Below are positions 36,468 through 44,280 of a DNA stretch of 64,000 nt, in pieces. A program made the translations under genes and the position numbers. The stretch comes from Nocardioides marmoribigeumensis. Lineage in GTDB: Bacteria > Actinomycetota > Actinomycetes > Propionibacteriales > Nocardioidaceae. The stretch spans positions 1,364,001-1,428,000 of the forward strand of contig NZ_JAVDYG010000001.1 of assembly GCF_031458325.1 (NCBI RefSeq), given 5' to 3'. Numbering within the stretch: position 1 is the stretch's first letter; each line of letters begins with the position of its first letter. The notes under the pieces are model-generated. The model had not been told where the DNA came from. It saw nothing but the letters and a program-made list of their open reading frames with translations, and made no database searches.

Positions 36468-38165
36468 ATGCGAGCGACCACACGGCGTACGACCGCACTG
36501 CTGGGTGCGGCCCTGGTGGCCGGCGTGGTCTCGAGCTCACCGGTCGCGACCGCGAGCGAGGCGAACCCGCGCGACGGGCTGCGCGACGTGATGTTCGTGG
36601 GCAACAACTGGTCGGGCAACGCCTCGATCGTCGACGCGCACTCGCTCACGATGCTCAAGACCGGCATCGACCTCGTGCCGGACAAGAGCCAGGAGCTCGC
36701 CGACATCCAGAAGACCCCCGACCGGCTGGCCTACTTCATGCTCATCCAGCAGGGTCCCGGCGAGGGGCACAACCAGTACGTCGACGACATGTTCACCACC
36801 CGCAACGGGAAGTACCTCGCGGTGTCCCGCCCGAGCTTCGGTGACGTCGTCTGGATCGACATCGCCAAGGCGACCGCCGGGCGGCGCGACAGCATCGTGC
36901 GGGAGCAGTCGATGGACGGCTACCGCACCGACCACATGGGGCTCTCCCCCGACGGCCGGCGGCTGCTGGTCTCCGACTCGACCGAGCGTCAGGTGATCGA
37001 GTTCTCGATGGTCGACGAGACCATCGGCGGCAGGCGGATCAGGATGGGCGACCGGCTGCGGACCTTCCCGACCGGGGAGACGCCCCACGAGAGCAACTAC
37101 ACCGACGACGGCAGCCGGATCTTCCACGCCTCGATCGGCAAGGTCTACACCCCCGGCGACGACGCCCACTCGGGGCCGGTCAAGCTCACGCCCGCGCAGG
37201 ACGCGATCAAGGGCGACCGGTGGTTCCAGGTCGTGCGCAACAAGGACTTCAAGATCCTGCAGCGCTGGGACATGGGCAAGGAGCTCGCCGAGTCCGGGCA
37301 CCCCGACATGAGCTCGGCCGTGCGCCCGATGGCGATCTCTCCCGACGAGCGGTTCATCTACTACCAGGTCTCCTACTTCCACGGGTTCGTCGAGTTCGAC
37401 ACCCAAGCGCCGGACCGGAACGGCAAGGTCGACTACGAGACCGAGGGCATCCCGGAGCCGCGGCGCGGCGCGGTCAAGCGGGTCGTCGAGCTGCCCAACC
37501 GGGTGCCCGACATGCCGCTCACGCAGTACGTCAACGACTCCGCCCACCACGGCCTGTCGATGAACTCCGCCGGCACCAAGCTGTGCGTCGCCGGGACGAT
37601 GGACGACTACGCCGCGATCGTCGACCGCACGTCGCTGAAATATCGTCTCTATGACACGAAGTCGACCGGCCACTACTACGGCAAGCCCTACTGGACGACC
37701 GAGGGCCTGGACAACCGCTGCTGGATCTCGCTGAGCGACGCCGACGCGGTCGCCGTGCTCGACTTCCGCACCGGCCGCGAGCTGGCTTATCTCAAGGTGG
37801 GCGACCACCCGCAGCGGGTGCGCCACGGCTACGTGTCGAACGCGCTGGTGCGCTCGTGGCGCGGCAACAAGTCGGTCGAGGAGAAGCCCGGCACCGACGA
37901 CCCCGCCGCGGCGCTGCTCGAGGCCGAGTCGTCGGTCGGCTCGGTCCCGCAGGACGCGAGCAAGGGCGAGGTCGACCCCGGCACGCTGGCCGAGGCCGGG
38001 GCTGCCCTCGAGCGCACCCGGGCGTCGCGGTCGCACCGGGCTCCCGGGCAGGACGTCTCCCTGGTGAGCGACGTGGCCCAGGACCCGCGCACCCCCTGGC
38101 TCGTCGTCGCGTTCCTCGGCGGGGTCGGGCTGCTGGCAGCCCGTCGGCGTCGCCGCGTCTCCTGA
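36468..38165 (+). CDS. Secreted beta-propeller (YncE/YVTN-like) protein with C-terminal anchor
   Basis: A 565-residue exported protein. It has a signal peptide (TALLGAALVAGVVSS...ATAS), then repeated blades with motifs such as TRNGKYLAVSRP, SPDGRRLLVSDS, SPDERFIYYQVS and DADAVAVLDFRTGRELAYLK, as in seven-bladed YVTN/lactonase-like propellers. After an acidic linker a single hydrophobic segment (TPWLVVAFLGGVGLLAA) and a short Arg-rich tail form a C-terminal membrane anchor resembling sorting-type tails without a clear sorting motif. It diverges from the large surface protein gene. Ligand or enzymatic role unknown. Confidence 0.78.
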   Translation: MRATTRRTTALLGAALVAGVVSSSPVATASEANPRDGLRDVMFVGNNWSGNASIVDAHSLTMLKTGIDLVPDKSQELADIQKTPDRLAYFMLIQQGPGEGHNQYVDDMFTTRNGKYLAVSRPSFGDVVWIDIAKATAGRRDSIVREQSMDGYRTDHMGLSPDGRRLLVSDSTERQVIEFSMVDETIGGRRIRMGDRLRTFPTGETPHESNYTDDGSRIFHASIGKVYTPGDDAHSGPVKLTPAQDAIKGDRWFQVVRNKDFKILQRWDMGKELAESGHPDMSSAVRPMAISPDERFIYYQVSYFHGFVEFDTQAPDRNGKVDYETEGIPEPRRGAVKRVVELPNRVPDMPLTQYVNDSAHHGLSMNSAGTKLCVAGTMDDYAAIVDRTSLKYRLYDTKSTGHYYGKPYWTTEGLDNRCWISLSDADAVAVLDFRTGRELAYLKVGDHPQRVRHGYVSNALVRSWRGNKSVEEKPGTDDPAAALLEAESSVGSVPQDASKGEVDPGTLAEAGAALERTRASRSHRAPGQDVSLVSDVAQDPRTPWLVVAFLGGVGLLAARRRRRVS

Positions 38166-38166
38166 G

Positions 38167-39480
38167 CTACTCCGAGCGGAGGCGCTCCAGGTAGAGCCGC
38201 AGGGCGACCACGCGGGTCGCGGCCTCGGTCAGCCGCTCGCGTGGGAGGCGGCCGGACTCCAGCGCCCGGCGTACGGCGCGGAAGGCCTGGCCGGGCATCG
38301 GCGAGTTGAGCACGAGGTCCTCGCCGGCGAGCAGCGAGCGGACCGCCCCCTCGCCCGAGCCGAACGGCTCGTAGATCGGCGCCATCCCCTGGCTGTCGGT
38401 GACCGCGACGCCCTGGAACCCGAGCTCGTCGCGCAGCAGGCCCTGCACCACGTCGGGGTCGACGGACGAGGCGAGGTGGTCGTTGATCTCGTCGACGGCG
38501 ATGTGGGAGGTCATCACGACCGGCGCACCCGACCGGATCGCGCGACGGAAGGAGACCAGGTCGCGGCTCTCCAGCTCGTCGAGCCCTGCGGTCTGGTGCA
38601 GCAGCGCCCCGTGGCTGTCGCCGGAGACCGTGCCGATGCCCGGGAAGTGCTTGACCACCGGGATCACGCCGGCCTCGAGGTAGCCCTTCATCGACGCCAC
38701 GACCATGCGCGCGTTGAGACGCAGGTCGCGGCTGTAGGTGCGGCTGCCCATCGCGGAGTAGCCGGTCGGGTCGTAGTCGGCCACGGGCGCGAAGACCAGC
38801 GTGACGCCGAGCTCGCGGAGCGCCTGCCCGTTGTCGCGCGCGACCTGCCGGGCGTGGTCGAGGTCGCCGGTCGCGCCGACCTCCTGCGCCGAGGGGACCG
38901 GGTCGACGCCGTGCTGCAGGCGCTGGACCGCGCCGCCCTCCTGGTCGATCCCGACCAGCAGCGGCAGCCCGTCGGGCCGGTCGCCGGCCTGGTGGAGCAC
39001 GACGTCGAGCGCGCGGACCTGGTCGGCGTCCTGGATCACCTCGGGCCGCAGGAAGACCCCGCCGAGCTGCCGCTTGCCGAGCGCCTCCTCGGCCGAGTCG
39101 ACGCCGTGCATCTGGCGGTTGGCCTCGGCCTCGGACTCGCTGGGCGAGCGGCCGTCGTACCCCCAGAAGCCGGGCATGAGGACCGCCGCGGCCAGCGCCG
39201 CGTCGTCGTACGTCGAGACGAGCTGGGCCGCCTGGGTGAGCTCGCCGACGGTCGGGCCCCAGCCGGACGGGGTGTCGGGGTCGCTGGTCGGGCCGATGGT
39301 CGACGGCGCGAGGGACGGGGGCACCGGCTGGACGGGAGGGGCGGGCGACGGGCTCGTGCGGGTGTCGGCCCCCGACACCTCGTCGACCACGTCCCCGACC
39401 GCGGCGCAGCCCACGACCGGGAGGACGGCGAGCAGCACCGCGGGGAGCGTGGCTCGCCGGAGCGGTCGGGTGCGGGTCAT
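38167..39480 (-). CDS. Beta-N-acetylhexosaminidase-like lipoprotein (GH3)
   Basis: A 437-residue glycoside hydrolase family 3 protein with a lipobox signal (AVLPVVGC). The NagZ-type signature is present: LVGIDQEGGAVQRL and KHFPGIGTVSGDSHGALL, the latter carrying the His/Asp dyad region of NagZ that acts as acid/base, with VVMTSHIAVDEI and VAVTDSQGMAP containing the nucleophile Asp. It should release GlcNAc from muropeptides or other beta-GlcNAc glycans outside the membrane. ATG 39480 is favoured over ATG 39489 because the GAGAGGA sits at the right distance only for 39480. Confidence 0.88.
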   Translation of the reverse strand: MTRTRPLRRATLPAVLLAVLPVVGCAAVGDVVDEVSGADTRTSPSPAPPVQPVPPSLAPSTIGPTSDPDTPSGWGPTVGELTQAAQLVSTYDDAALAAAVLMPGFWGYDGRSPSESEAEANRQMHGVDSAEEALGKRQLGGVFLRPEVIQDADQVRALDVVLHQAGDRPDGLPLLVGIDQEGGAVQRLQHGVDPVPSAQEVGATGDLDHARQVARDNGQALRELGVTLVFAPVADYDPTGYSAMGSRTYSRDLRLNARMVVASMKGYLEAGVIPVVKHFPGIGTVSGDSHGALLHQTAGLDELESRDLVSFRRAIRSGAPVVMTSHIAVDEINDHLASSVDPDVVQGLLRDELGFQGVAVTDSQGMAPIYEPFGSGEGAVRSLLAGEDLVLNSPMPGQAFRAVRRALESGRLPRERLTEAATRVVALRLYLERLRSE

Positions 39481-39500
39481 CCCGTGCATCCTCTCAGGAC

Positions 39501-39540
39501 GATGTCGGTGGATGTCGGTGGACGTCGGTGGATGTCGGTG
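39501..39540. repeat. Four-copy 10-bp tandem repeat
   Basis: GATGTCGGTG is repeated four times without gaps (third copy GACGTCGGTG) in the 80-base space between the divergent NagZ-like and MoxR-like genes. It replaces much of the expected promoter spacing for both. Confidence 0.85.
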
Positions 39541-39560
39541 GTCCCGACTAGGTTCGGCCT

Positions 39561-40685
39561 GTGCCCGCGAAGCCCCGCCCCGAACCATCCGCCCCCGTCC
39601 GGGCGGCGATCCGGCTGCCGGCCGAGCTGGTCCACGCCGACGAGCTGGCCCGGCTGGCGGCCGCCGACGACGCCGACCGGCCCGAGGGCTGGCGGCTGTC
39701 CCCGCGCGCGGTCCGCTCCTTCGTGGTGGGCGACCCGTCGCTGGAGGTCTCGCGCAAGTTCTACGGCGACGACGCGCTGGTCGAGCGCTGCATCGTCACG
39801 CTGATGAGCAACCGCGGCCTGCTGCTGGTCGGCGAGCCGGGCACCGCCAAGTCGATGCTCTCCGAGCTCCTCGCCGCCGCGGTGAGCGGCGACTCGACCT
39901 GCACCGTCCAGGGCACGTCCGGCACGACCGACGACCAGATCACCTACTCCTGGAACTACGCGCTCCTGCTCGCCGAGGGACCCACGCCCCGCGCGCTGGT
40001 GCGCGGGCCGGTGCACCGCGCGCTCGGCGAGGGCCTGGTGTGCCGGTTCGAGGAGGTCACCCGGGTCCAGCCCGAGATCCAGGACACGCTGATCGGGGTG
40101 ATGAGCGACAAGATGCTCCACGTCCCCGAGCTCGACGGGGACGACGCCCTGGTGCTGGCGACGCCGGGCTTCAACGTCCTGGCGACGGCCAACCTGCGCG
40201 ACCGCGGCGTGCACGAGATGTCGAGCGCGCTCAAGCGGCGGTTCAACTTCGAGACCGTGCGCCCGGTCTCCGACCGCCGGCTCGAGGCCACCTTGATCAA
40301 GGAGCAGACCGCCGAGCTGCTCGCCCGGTCCGGCGTCGACAGCGCGCTCCCCGACGACGTGGTCGAGCTGCTGGTCAGCACCTTCGCCGACCTGCGCACC
40401 GGGGTCAGCGAGGAGGGCACCGCGATCGAGCGGCCCAGCGCGGTCCTGTCCACCGCCGAGGCCGTCGCGGTGGGTCACGCCGCCGCGCTCGACGCCCACT
40501 TCTTCGAGGGCGGCCCGGCGACGGGGGCCCACGTGGCGCGGCAGCTGATCGGCACCGTCCTCAAGGACAACCCCGAGGACGGCGCCAAGCTGCGCCACTA
40601 CTTCGACGTCGTGGTCAAGAAGCGCGCCAAGCGCGGCAACCAGTGGCACAAGCTGCTCGAGGCACGTCGGGAGCTGGACCGCTGA
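39561..40685 (+). CDS. MoxR-family AAA+ ATPase
   Basis: A 374-residue ATPase with Walker A GEPGTAKS at residues 91–98, a FEEVTRVQPEIQD Walker-B/sensor region, VLATANLRDRG sensor 1, and an ALKRRFNFETV arginine-finger segment. MoxR-type AAA+ proteins pair with VWA-domain proteins as chaperones or effectors. Here it is the first gene of a four-gene unit with a DUF5682 protein and a VWA protein, a conserved set in several actinobacterial and other genomes. The GTG start lies just past a four-copy tandem repeat. Role in the cell is not established. Confidence 0.88.
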   Translation: MPAKPRPEPSAPVRAAIRLPAELVHADELARLAAADDADRPEGWRLSPRAVRSFVVGDPSLEVSRKFYGDDALVERCIVTLMSNRGLLLVGEPGTAKSMLSELLAAAVSGDSTCTVQGTSGTTDDQITYSWNYALLLAEGPTPRALVRGPVHRALGEGLVCRFEEVTRVQPEIQDTLIGVMSDKMLHVPELDGDDALVLATPGFNVLATANLRDRGVHEMSSALKRRFNFETVRPVSDRRLEATLIKEQTAELLARSGVDSALPDDVVELLVSTFADLRTGVSEEGTAIERPSAVLSTAEAVAVGHAAALDAHFFEGGPATGAHVARQLIGTVLKDNPEDGAKLRHYFDVVVKKRAKRGNQWHKLLEARRELDR

Positions 40686-43126
40686 GCGCACTCGACGACC
40701 TGCTGACCGCCGAGGGGGTCCGGGACCTCGCCGCGCGGATGGTGACCGACGACCTCGTCGTCCTGCCGGTGCGTCACCACAGCCCGGCCTGCGCCTGGCA
40801 CGTCGGTGAGCAGGTCCGGCTGCGGCGCCCGAGCGTGGTGCTGGTCGAGGGCCCGCGGTCCTTCGACGCGCTCGTGCCGCTCCTCGTGCACCCCGAGGCC
40901 GGGATGCCGCTGGCGGTCTACACCTGGTTCGTCCGCAAGGCTCCCGGGGCCCGGCCCGGCGACCCGGTCGAGCGTGGCGGCGCCTTCTACCCGTTCTGCG
41001 ACTACTCCCCCGAGCTGGTCGCCCTGCGCACCGCCGCCGAGCTCGGGATCGAGTCCAGGTTCGTCGACCTCGAGCTGGCCGAGCTCGCCGTGGTCTCGAC
41101 AGGCTCGACCACCGACGGGGTGCAGAGCCTGCTCGACGAGCACGTGTTCTGGCGCAGCCGCACGCTCCGGGCGCTGGCCGACCGGCTCGGATGCCGCGAC
41201 GACGAGGACCTGTGGGAGCTGCTGTTCGAGGCCGCCCCGGTCGCGTTCGAGGAGCACCAGGCCGCGATGACGGCGTACTGCCTGCTGGCACGGCGCGACG
41301 AGAGCGAGGCCTCCCTCGAGGCCGAGGGCACGCTCGCGCGCGAGGCCGAGATGGCCTGGCACGTGCGCCGGGCGCTGCGCGCGCGGCAGCCCGGCGACGG
41401 TCCGGTGCTGGTCGTGCTCGGCGGGCTGCACGCCGTGGTGATGCCCGACCTGGTCCGCGGCCGCAAGGCGCCGGCTCGACCGCGGGTGAGGACGGCCCGC
41501 ACCACGACCGAGTCGGCGCTGGTGCGCTCGACCTTCGACCAGCTCGAGCGGCTCAACGGCTACGCCGCCGGGATGACCTCCCCGGGCTGGCACCAGCGCT
41601 GGTGGACCCACCTCCGCGCCGGGGCGGAGCGGCCGCGCGTGGACGCGACGCGCGAGGCGCTGCAGGCGGTGGCGCACGAGCTGCGGCGTCGACACCGCGT
41701 GCACGTCCCGACCCCCGACGTCGTGGCCTCCGTCGGCCAGGCCATCCGGCTCGCCGAGCTGCGGCGGCGGCCCGCGCCCCTGCGCAGCGACCTGCTCGAC
41801 GCCGTGACCAGCACCCTGGTCAAGGGCGAGGGCGACGCCGAGGGTGCGCGCGTGCAGCGTGCCGTCCGGCGGGTGCTGACCGGCGACACGGTCGGGGTCC
41901 TCCCGCCGGGGGCCGGGTCCCCGCCCCTGGTCGCCGACGCCCGGGCACGCCTCAAGCGGGCGCGGCTCAAGCCCGACGCGACCGACCCGCAGGTCGCCCG
42001 GCTCGACCTCTACCGCCGGCCCGCCCACCGCGAGACCAGCCGGCTGCTGCACGGCCTGCGCTACCTCGACGTCGCGTTCGCGCGGGTCGACCGTGGCCCC
42101 GACTTCGTCCGGGGGCGCCGCACCGAGCTGATGCAGGAGCAGTGGACCTACCGCTGGACCCCTGACACCGAGGCGGGGCTGGTCGAGGCCTCGCTGCTCG
42201 GCGGCACCCTCGACGAGGCCGTCCGGGAGAAGTTCGCCCGCGAGGTCGGCCGGGTCGCCTCGCCCGACGCTCCCCACGACGCCGAGGGCGCGGTCGGGCT
42301 GCTCGCGCTGGCCTGCGTGCTCGGCCTGCACGACCGTGCCGAGCAGGCGACCGCGGTCGTGCGCGCCGGGCTCGCCGCCGACGAGTCCTTCCCCCGCGTG
42401 GCCGGCGCGACCGCCCAGCTCGGCCTCATCTGGGAGGCCCGCGAGCCGCTCGAGGCCCACCGGCTCGGCGACCTGGCCTCGGTGCTGCAGGACGCGTTCG
42501 CCCGAGCGCTCTACCTCGGCCGCGACCCCGAGGGCTCGGCGAGCGACCCCCAGCAGACCGTCCAGGGGCTCGTGGCGCTGCGCGACCTCCTGGCCGCCGA
42601 GTCCGGCGCCGCCCTCGATGCCGACCTGTTCTGGAGCGTCGTGTCCGCCCACCTGACCCACCCGACCTCGGCACTGCTGCGGGGGGCGGCGACCGGCCTG
42701 CTGTGGTCGGCCGGCCGCGCCGACGACCACGCGCTGGCCGCCGCGGCGGGCGGGCACCTGGGCGGCGCCGTACCTCCCCCCGAGGCGGTCGGCTTCGTCA
42801 CCGGGCTCGTGACCACCGCCCGCGAGGCGGCCTGGCAGAGCCCGGCGCTGGTGACCGCCCTCGACGACACGGTCCGGGCCTGGGACGACGACACCTTCGT
42901 CGAGCACCTGCCCCACCTGCGCCTGGCGTTCGCCTCGATGACCCCGCGCGAGACCGACCGCCTCGCCGGCCAGGTCGCGGTGCTCCACGGCCTCACGCCC
43001 GGGGCCGGCCTCGAGCTCACCGCCGAGCTGCCGACCGCCGCGGACGACGACCTGCGCCGCTTCGCCGACGCGTCCGCGCTGGTCGCGGACCTGCTGCGGC
43101 GCGACGGCCTGGCGCGGTGGGTGTGA
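40682..43126 (+). CDS. DUF5682 family protein
   Basis: A ~814-residue protein of the DUF5682 family, seen with MoxR ATPases and VWA proteins. N-terminal landmarks are VVLPVRHHSPACAWHVGEQV, LVEGPRSFDALVPLL and VVLGGLHAVVMP, which hint at a Tiki/EreA-like fold with conserved His residues; the C-terminal half is helical and repeat-like. The only way to start near the family N-terminus is CTG at 40682, which overlaps the MoxR stop as CTGA and follows GGGAG by eight bases; the first ATG is at 40739. I prefer the CTG but the start is uncertain. It overlaps the VWA gene by one base (TGATG). Confidence 0.82.
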   Translation: MSALDDLLTAEGVRDLAARMVTDDLVVLPVRHHSPACAWHVGEQVRLRRPSVVLVEGPRSFDALVPLLVHPEAGMPLAVYTWFVRKAPGARPGDPVERGGAFYPFCDYSPELVALRTAAELGIESRFVDLELAELAVVSTGSTTDGVQSLLDEHVFWRSRTLRALADRLGCRDDEDLWELLFEAAPVAFEEHQAAMTAYCLLARRDESEASLEAEGTLAREAEMAWHVRRALRARQPGDGPVLVVLGGLHAVVMPDLVRGRKAPARPRVRTARTTTESALVRSTFDQLERLNGYAAGMTSPGWHQRWWTHLRAGAERPRVDATREALQAVAHELRRRHRVHVPTPDVVASVGQAIRLAELRRRPAPLRSDLLDAVTSTLVKGEGDAEGARVQRAVRRVLTGDTVGVLPPGAGSPPLVADARARLKRARLKPDATDPQVARLDLYRRPAHRETSRLLHGLRYLDVAFARVDRGPDFVRGRRTELMQEQWTYRWTPDTEAGLVEASLLGGTLDEAVREKFAREVGRVASPDAPHDAEGAVGLLALACVLGLHDRAEQATAVVRAGLAADESFPRVAGATAQLGLIWEAREPLEAHRLGDLASVLQDAFARALYLGRDPEGSASDPQQTVQGLVALRDLLAAESGAALDADLFWSVVSAHLTHPTSALLRGAATGLLWSAGRADDHALAAAAGGHLGGAVPPPEAVGFVTGLVTTAREAAWQSPALVTALDDTVRAWDDDTFVEHLPHLRLAFASMTPRETDRLAGQVAVLHGLTPGAGLELTAELPTAADDDLRRFADASALVADLLRRDGLARWV

Positions 43127-44241
43127 TGGACGACCTCGACCGCTGGCGCCTGGTCCTCGGCCGCTACGCCCACGAGCAGCTCGGCGAGTCCGCCGGCGAG
43201 GAGGAGCGGCGGCGCGAGGAGGCGCTCGACTTCCTCTACCAGCGGGAGTACGCCGGCCGCGACGTCCGCGGGCCCGACGACACCAGCTCCGACGACGGGC
43301 CCGGGCTGCCCGAGCTGGTGGCCTGGCTCGACGGGGTGCGCGAGCTGTTCCCCGGCTCGACCGCCGAGGTGGTCGAGCGCCACGCGCTGGAGCGCTACGG
43401 CCTGGTCGAGCTGATCGGCGACCCCGACGTGCTGGCGCGGCTCGAGCCGAGCCCGGCCCTGCTGGCCACCGTCCTCGCCCTGCGGGAGCACCTCGCCCCC
43501 GAGGTGCTCGACGTGGTGCGCGAGCTGGTGCGCAAGGTCGTCGAGGAGCTCACCGGCCGGCTCCAGCTCGACGTCCGCCGCGCGCTGACCGGCCGCCGCA
43601 GCCAGCACCGCCACTCGCCGATGAAGGTCGCGGCCAACTTCGACCCGCGCGGCACGATCCGCCGCAACCTGCGCCACGTCGACCCGCGCACGCGCCAGAT
43701 GGTGCTGGCCGACGTGCGGTTCTTCGAGCGCAACGCGCGCCACCTGCCGTGGGACGTCGTGCTGTGCGTCGACCAGAGCGGGTCGATGTACTCCTCGGTC
43801 GTGCACAGCGCGGTGATGGCCTCGATCCTCTCGGCGCTGCCGGCCTTCCGGGTGCGGCTGGTCGTGTTCAGCACCGAGGTGGTCGACCTGACCCCGGTCG
43901 TCGACGACCCGGTGGAGACGCTGATGTCGGTCAGCCTCGGCGGGGGCACCGACATCGCGCGGGCGGTCGGCTACTGCGCCGGGCTGGTGGAGAACCCCGC
44001 CCGCACCGTGCTCGTGCTGGTCACCGACTTCCAGGAGGGCGGGTCACGGCGCGACCTCGTGCGGCAGGTCAAGCGCCTGGCCGAGTCCCGGGTCCGGCTG
44101 CTCGGGCTGGCCGCCCTCGACAAGGACGCCAAGCCGTCCTACGACCGGGAGATGGCGGCCCGCCTCGCGGCCTGCGGCATGGAGATCGCGGCCCTCACCC
44201 CCGACAGGCTCGCGGCCTGGCTGACCGAGGTGACGTCGTGA
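43126..44241 (+). CDS. VWA domain protein (CoxE-like)
   Basis: A 371-residue protein. The C-terminal half is a von Willebrand A domain with an intact metal-ion-dependent adhesion site: DQSGSMYS starting at Asp216, a Thr in GGGTDIA, and Asp in LVTDFQEGG. The N-terminal half is helical and acidic. No signal peptide, so it works in the cytoplasm, most likely as the partner of the MoxR ATPase encoded two genes upstream. Translation is coupled to the DUF5682 gene. The stop is followed by a 38-base near-duplication before the next gene. Confidence 0.9.
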   Translation: MDDLDRWRLVLGRYAHEQLGESAGEEERRREEALDFLYQREYAGRDVRGPDDTSSDDGPGLPELVAWLDGVRELFPGSTAEVVERHALERYGLVELIGDPDVLARLEPSPALLATVLALREHLAPEVLDVVRELVRKVVEELTGRLQLDVRRALTGRRSQHRHSPMKVAANFDPRGTIRRNLRHVDPRTRQMVLADVRFFERNARHLPWDVVLCVDQSGSMYSSVVHSAVMASILSALPAFRVRLVVFSTEVVDLTPVVDDPVETLMSVSLGGGTDIARAVGYCAGLVENPARTVLVLVTDFQEGGSRRDLVRQVKRLAESRVRLLGLAALDKDAKPSYDREMAARLAACGMEIAALTPDRLAAWLTEVTS

Positions 44242-44280
44242 GGCCGGTTCGGAAACCGACCCCCGAGGTGACCTCGTGAG
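44227..44280. repeat. Short duplication spanning stop and start codons
   Basis: GAGGTGACGTCGTGAG (44227–44242) recurs 38 bases later as GAGGTGACCTCGTGAG (44265–44280), 15 of 16 bases identical. The first copy holds the VWA stop; the second supplies the Shine–Dalgarno and GTG of the next gene. Confidence 0.8.

Noticed and set aside
39501-39540. CRISPR-like array
   Set aside because: Units are 10 bases with no spacers; it is a simple tandem repeat. No other direct-repeat array with unique spacers was seen in the window.
38801-40681. Upstream extension of the DUF5682 frame by over 600 codons
   Set aside because: It runs antisense through the NagZ-like gene and in another frame through the MoxR gene; both are well supported, so the extension is a frame artefact.
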